Assembly: GCA_020637395.1 (NCBI GenBank)
Contig: JACJWA010000001.1
Span: 868,001 to 932,000 of the forward strand
Length of the DNA: 64,000 bases
Direction of reading: 5' to 3'
From: Calditrichota bacterium
GTDB taxonomy: Bacteria > Electryoneota > RPQS01
Shown here: positions 61,998 to 64,000 of the stretch, piece by piece
Numbering within the stretch: position 1 is the first letter of the stretch
Layout of the letters: each line of letters opens with the position of its first letter
The notes under the pieces: generated by a model
Databases searched by the model: none
The model's input: the letters and a program-made list of their open reading frames with translations, nothing else
Told to the model about the DNA's origin: nothing
Program-made: the position numbers and the translations under genes

Positions 61998-62987
61998 TCA
62001 GTTCAGGGTCTTAAGACGATCTTTCAGCGCACCTTCTGCGGCAATGCTGAGTCCTGGTTTTTCTCCGGTGATCCGGATACTGCCCAACAACTCTGCTCGC
62101 GCCTTGTCCGAAAGTGCTGCTTCCTCTTCTATAGCCAGGGCAACAGCAAGCCCGTAGGCCGTGGCACAGTCCTTGGAGAGAACTACGGTCGAGGTGTTCG
62201 CTTTCTCTCCTGAGCGAGGATCAAGCACCAACCTGGCCTGGCCCAGAGCGTCCTTGGGACCGCTCGACGGCAAGTAGGCCATGCCGCCTTGCGACATCGA
62301 GAGCGTCGCCCACTCCTGTCCGCCTTGCGGATCGCCGAGTTGGACATTTCTGCTTTGAGTATTTGCGGGCATTCCCACCACGCGCGCCGCGTAAGGCGTC
62401 CGAATCTCAAACGCAGTCAATCCGCGCTTCGCAAGCTTGTCCGCCGCACGGTCAATCGCCCAGGCATCCACAAAACCGCGTACGTCAAATCGCATACTCG
62501 GCTTGGATAACAAGATGGAACGGCCCGCGACAAACATCCCGCCCGTCTTAATCAAACTTAGTGCGCTGTCAAGCAAAGCCTGATCCGGTCTGGAAGGACT
62601 TCCCGACGCAAGCCACGCATCCAGAAGCGGACCGTACCGCAAATCAAAGGCGCCGCCCGTCAGATCATTCAGTTGCAATCCACGCATCAGCATGTCATAG
62701 ACAGCAGAATCCACCGGCACAGACTCGCGACCTGCACCACCGGCAATCTTGGAAAGTTGATTCTGTTCGCCGGACGCAAGCGTAGCAGACTCGAACCATT
62801 GCAACGTGCCAAACACGTCTTCAAAAGCGGAGCGAAGGTCCTGCGCGGACTCTTGCTCAACAAAAAAAGTTACCGTGACCGGTACGCCCAGCACCGTCCG
62901 CGTTTCGCTCGGAAAGTTTTGTCCGGGCTTCGTGCACCCAAAGAACAGGCTCAGGAGTGCCGCTGATAGTATTGCCCAACGATTCAT
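61998..62987 (-). CDS. ApbE-like lipoprotein with altered metal ligands
   Basis: The 329-residue lipoprotein (MNRWAILSAALLSLFFGC, Cys18) has an ApbE fold pattern: TRTVLGVPVTVTFF at the N-terminus, GGAFDLRYGPLLDAW, and VLDPRSGEKANTSTVVLSKDC. ApbE transfers FMN to Thr of flavoproteins such as RnfG and NqrC. The usual D-x-GG-x-AKG block reads FDVRGFVDAWAIDRA, and the Mg-binding T-A-D-A-x-x-T segment reads ATAYGLAVA, so the Asp and Thr ligands appear to be Tyr and Val. It is probably an inactive relative. It follows smpB by 30 bases and precedes waaF by 2. Confidence 0.75.
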   Translation of the reverse strand: MNRWAILSAALLSLFFGCTKPGQNFPSETRTVLGVPVTVTFFVEQESAQDLRSAFEDVFGTLQWFESATLASGEQNQLSKIAGGAGRESVPVDSAVYDMLMRGLQLNDLTGGAFDLRYGPLLDAWLASGSPSRPDQALLDSALSLIKTGGMFVAGRSILLSKPSMRFDVRGFVDAWAIDRAADKLAKRGLTAFEIRTPYAARVVGMPANTQSRNVQLGDPQGGQEWATLSMSQGGMAYLPSSGPKDALGQARLVLDPRSGEKANTSTVVLSKDCATAYGLAVALAIEEEAALSDKARAELLGSIRITGEKPGLSIAAEGALKDRLKTLN

Positions 62988-63017
62988 GTAACGTCTCGTC
63001 ATGTTGCGTGAATTTGT

Positions 63018-63470
63018 CTAACGCTGGCGATGCTTTTTGACCTCGCGGTCAATCTCCCGCTTCGCCATCTGTTCTTCTTTTGTCTTGCGCTTATCGTACT
63101 CCCGTTTGCCCTGCACGACGGCCAGCTCAACTTTCAGGTACTGCCCTTTGAAATAGAGCTGCAACGGCACCAGTGTATAGCTCTTCTCAAGCACCTGCCG
63201 TTGGATCTTCCGGATTTCCGTCCGATTGAGCAGTAGCTTTCGGACACGCCACTCGTTCACGTCCGTGTATCCACGATTGCGGTACGGGCTGATCCCGAGC
63301 GAATACAGCAGTACCTCGCCGTCCTGCACGCGCGCAAAGGAATCGCGCATATTCACATGACCCTCCCGTACGGATTTCACTTCCGTGCCCAGCAGGCTGA
63401 TGCCCGCTTCGTACGTTTGGATGATGTGATAATCATGGCGCGCCTTGCGGTTTTGGGCCACTATTTTCAT
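63018..63470 (-). CDS. smpB: SsrA-binding protein SmpB
   Basis: SmpB binds tmRNA and delivers it to stalled ribosomes in trans-translation. The 150-residue protein has KARHDYHIIQTYEAGISLLGTEVKSVREGHVNMRDSFARV, the OB-fold core, and a basic C-terminal tail (KRKTKEEQMAKREIDREVKKHRQR). I use ATG 63470 (MKIVAQNRKARHDY), with GGAGG 12 bases upstream; a second ATG at 63488 is 6 codons earlier. It heads the minus-strand envelope operon, possibly as a separate unit. The tmRNA gene itself is not in the window. Confidence 0.95.
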   Translation of the reverse strand: MKIVAQNRKARHDYHIIQTYEAGISLLGTEVKSVREGHVNMRDSFARVQDGEVLLYSLGISPYRNRGYTDVNEWRVRKLLLNRTEIRKIQRQVLEKSYTLVPLQLYFKGQYLKVELAVVQGKREYDKRKTKEEQMAKREIDREVKKHRQR

Positions 63471-63545
63471 TGAACCGCTTGCCTCCATGACCCGCTAAAG
63501 TAACGAATTTCCAGAGGAAAGGCAAGGGTTTCACCCCCATAGCGC

Positions 63546-63574
63546 TTGACAAATCGCACCAATTTCTGTATAAT
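63546..63574 (+). promoter_or_regulatory. Consensus sigma70-type promoter of tRNA-Leu
   Basis: TTGACA (63546-63551), 17 bases, TATAAT (63569-63574): all 12 consensus bases match with ideal spacing. The start of transcription would be near 63581, six bases before the mature tRNA. Confidence 0.92.
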
Positions 63575-63586
63575 GCCCGTTCCTCT

Positions 63587-63673
63587 GCAGGAGTGGTGGA
63601 ATTGGTAGACTCGCTAGTTTCAGGTACTAGTGTCCTTCGGGACGTGCGGGTTCGAGTCCCGCCTCCTGCACCA
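63587..63673 (+). tRNA. tRNA-Leu (anticodon CAG), CCA encoded
   Basis: A class II tRNA of 87 nt. Acceptor GCAGGAG pairs with CTCCTGC, followed by A and an encoded CCA. The anticodon stem CTAGT/ACTAG encloses TTCAGGT with anticodon CAG. A long variable arm (TGTCCTTCGGGACGT) and TTCGAGTCC T-loop confirm tRNA-Leu. It reads CUG codons. Confidence 0.97.
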
Positions 63674-63748
63674 GCCAGCGTAGACGCTGGACCTGTTGCG
63701 CGTCCGATGTCGCCTGGCGCATATGGTCTGCGCCTCTGAGTTGAACGG

Positions 63749-63780
63749 GGCCACCCGCCGAGGTGGCCTCTTTTCTGTTT
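63749..63780 (+). terminator. Terminator after tRNA-Leu
   Basis: GGCCACC (63749-63755) pairs with GGTGGCC (63762-63768) around a 6-base loop, followed by TCTTTTCTGTTT. Upstream at 63675-63690 a second hairpin (CCAGCG/CGCTGG) lies directly after the tRNA and may aid 3' processing. Confidence 0.75.
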
Positions 63781-63795
63781 GTAAATACTAATCTT

Positions 63796-63869
<74 letters not shown>

Positions 63870-63900
63870 CTGACTCGACCGTCTAACCGACGGCGGATTC

Positions 63901-63932
63901 GAAAGCACTTCTTTTTGGGGTGCTTTCTTGTC
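63901..63932 (+). terminator. Probable terminator after tRNA-Arg
   Basis: GAAAGCAC (63901-63908) pairs with GTGCTTTC (63920-63927) around an 11-base loop rich in T, followed by TTGTCTCC. Weaker than the others in the window. From here to 64000 nothing else is recognised. Confidence 0.55.
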
Positions 63933-64000
63933 TCCAAATGTGCCCATATCAGCTCCCCGCTCATTGCTCGATTGCGTGGTACTTTCCTCTCTTATCCAAT

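Overview
The window reads as a chromosome segment of a Gram-negative bacterium with moderately high GC. It carries a Kdo transferase, heptosyltransferase-type and core-type LPS glycosyltransferases, Omp85 and other outer-membrane barrels, and several lipoproteins. An M1 aminopeptidase ends in a type IX secretion (Por) C-terminal domain with a YPNPFNP motif, which points to the Fibrobacteres-Chlorobi-Bacteroidetes (FCB) superphylum or a related candidate phylum. I cannot name the organism from sequence alone. No rRNA, CRISPR array, transposase, phage gene or replication origin was seen; the region looks like stable core chromosome.

Layout. 1-3508: end of the spc/alpha ribosomal operon (map end, infA, rpmJ, rpsM, rpsK, rpsD, rpoA, rplQ) closed by a strong terminator; infA appears to start with ATT. 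3566-4448: an e(P4)-type acid phosphatase lipoprotein. 4440-17098: a long co-directional run (hutU, crotonase, hutI, diguanylate cyclase, glgA, NHL-like protein, giant outer-membrane barrel, Omp85), mostly with overlapping start and stop codons. 17157-21221: RNase G, rplU-rpmA behind a near-consensus promoter, mdh, elbB. 21252-29415: a sensor kinase (+) facing a minus-strand group of M23/EnvC-like hydrolase, holB, ricT, metG and a radC broken by one in-frame TAG. 29422-33380: M1 aminopeptidase with T9SS tail, rlmH, Mrp ATPase and a DUF59 protein. 33381-37382: pyrR-pyrB-pyrC and a metallophosphatase-like lipoprotein. 37404-41330: class I aldolase and [2Fe-2S] ferredoxin (-), a small barrel protein and an acyl-CoA mutase large subunit (+). 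41388-47661: binding-protein-like lipoprotein coupled to a hybrid histidine kinase, then a secreted GH20-like protein. 47756-51743: methyltransferase-dusB (+) against arsC and a UshA-like nucleotidase (-).

51785-63018 holds two convergent envelope operons: GT4-waaE-GT9-GT9-GT2-OPT transporter (+), and smpB-apbE-like-GT9-waaA with two ABC ATPases (-), meeting at a bidirectional terminator. 63546-63932 carries tRNA-Leu(CAG) behind a perfect sigma70-type promoter and tRNA-Arg(TCT).

The most unusual items are: the ATT-initiated infA; the NHL/giant barrel/Omp85 cassette fused translationally to glgA and a diguanylate cyclase; the paired ABC ATPases whose missing motifs are complementary; a divergent promoter pair whose -10 boxes interlock; the amber-interrupted radC; and an ApbE-like lipoprotein that has lost its expected metal ligands. 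All assignments are from reading the sequence and family knowledge; no database search was run.
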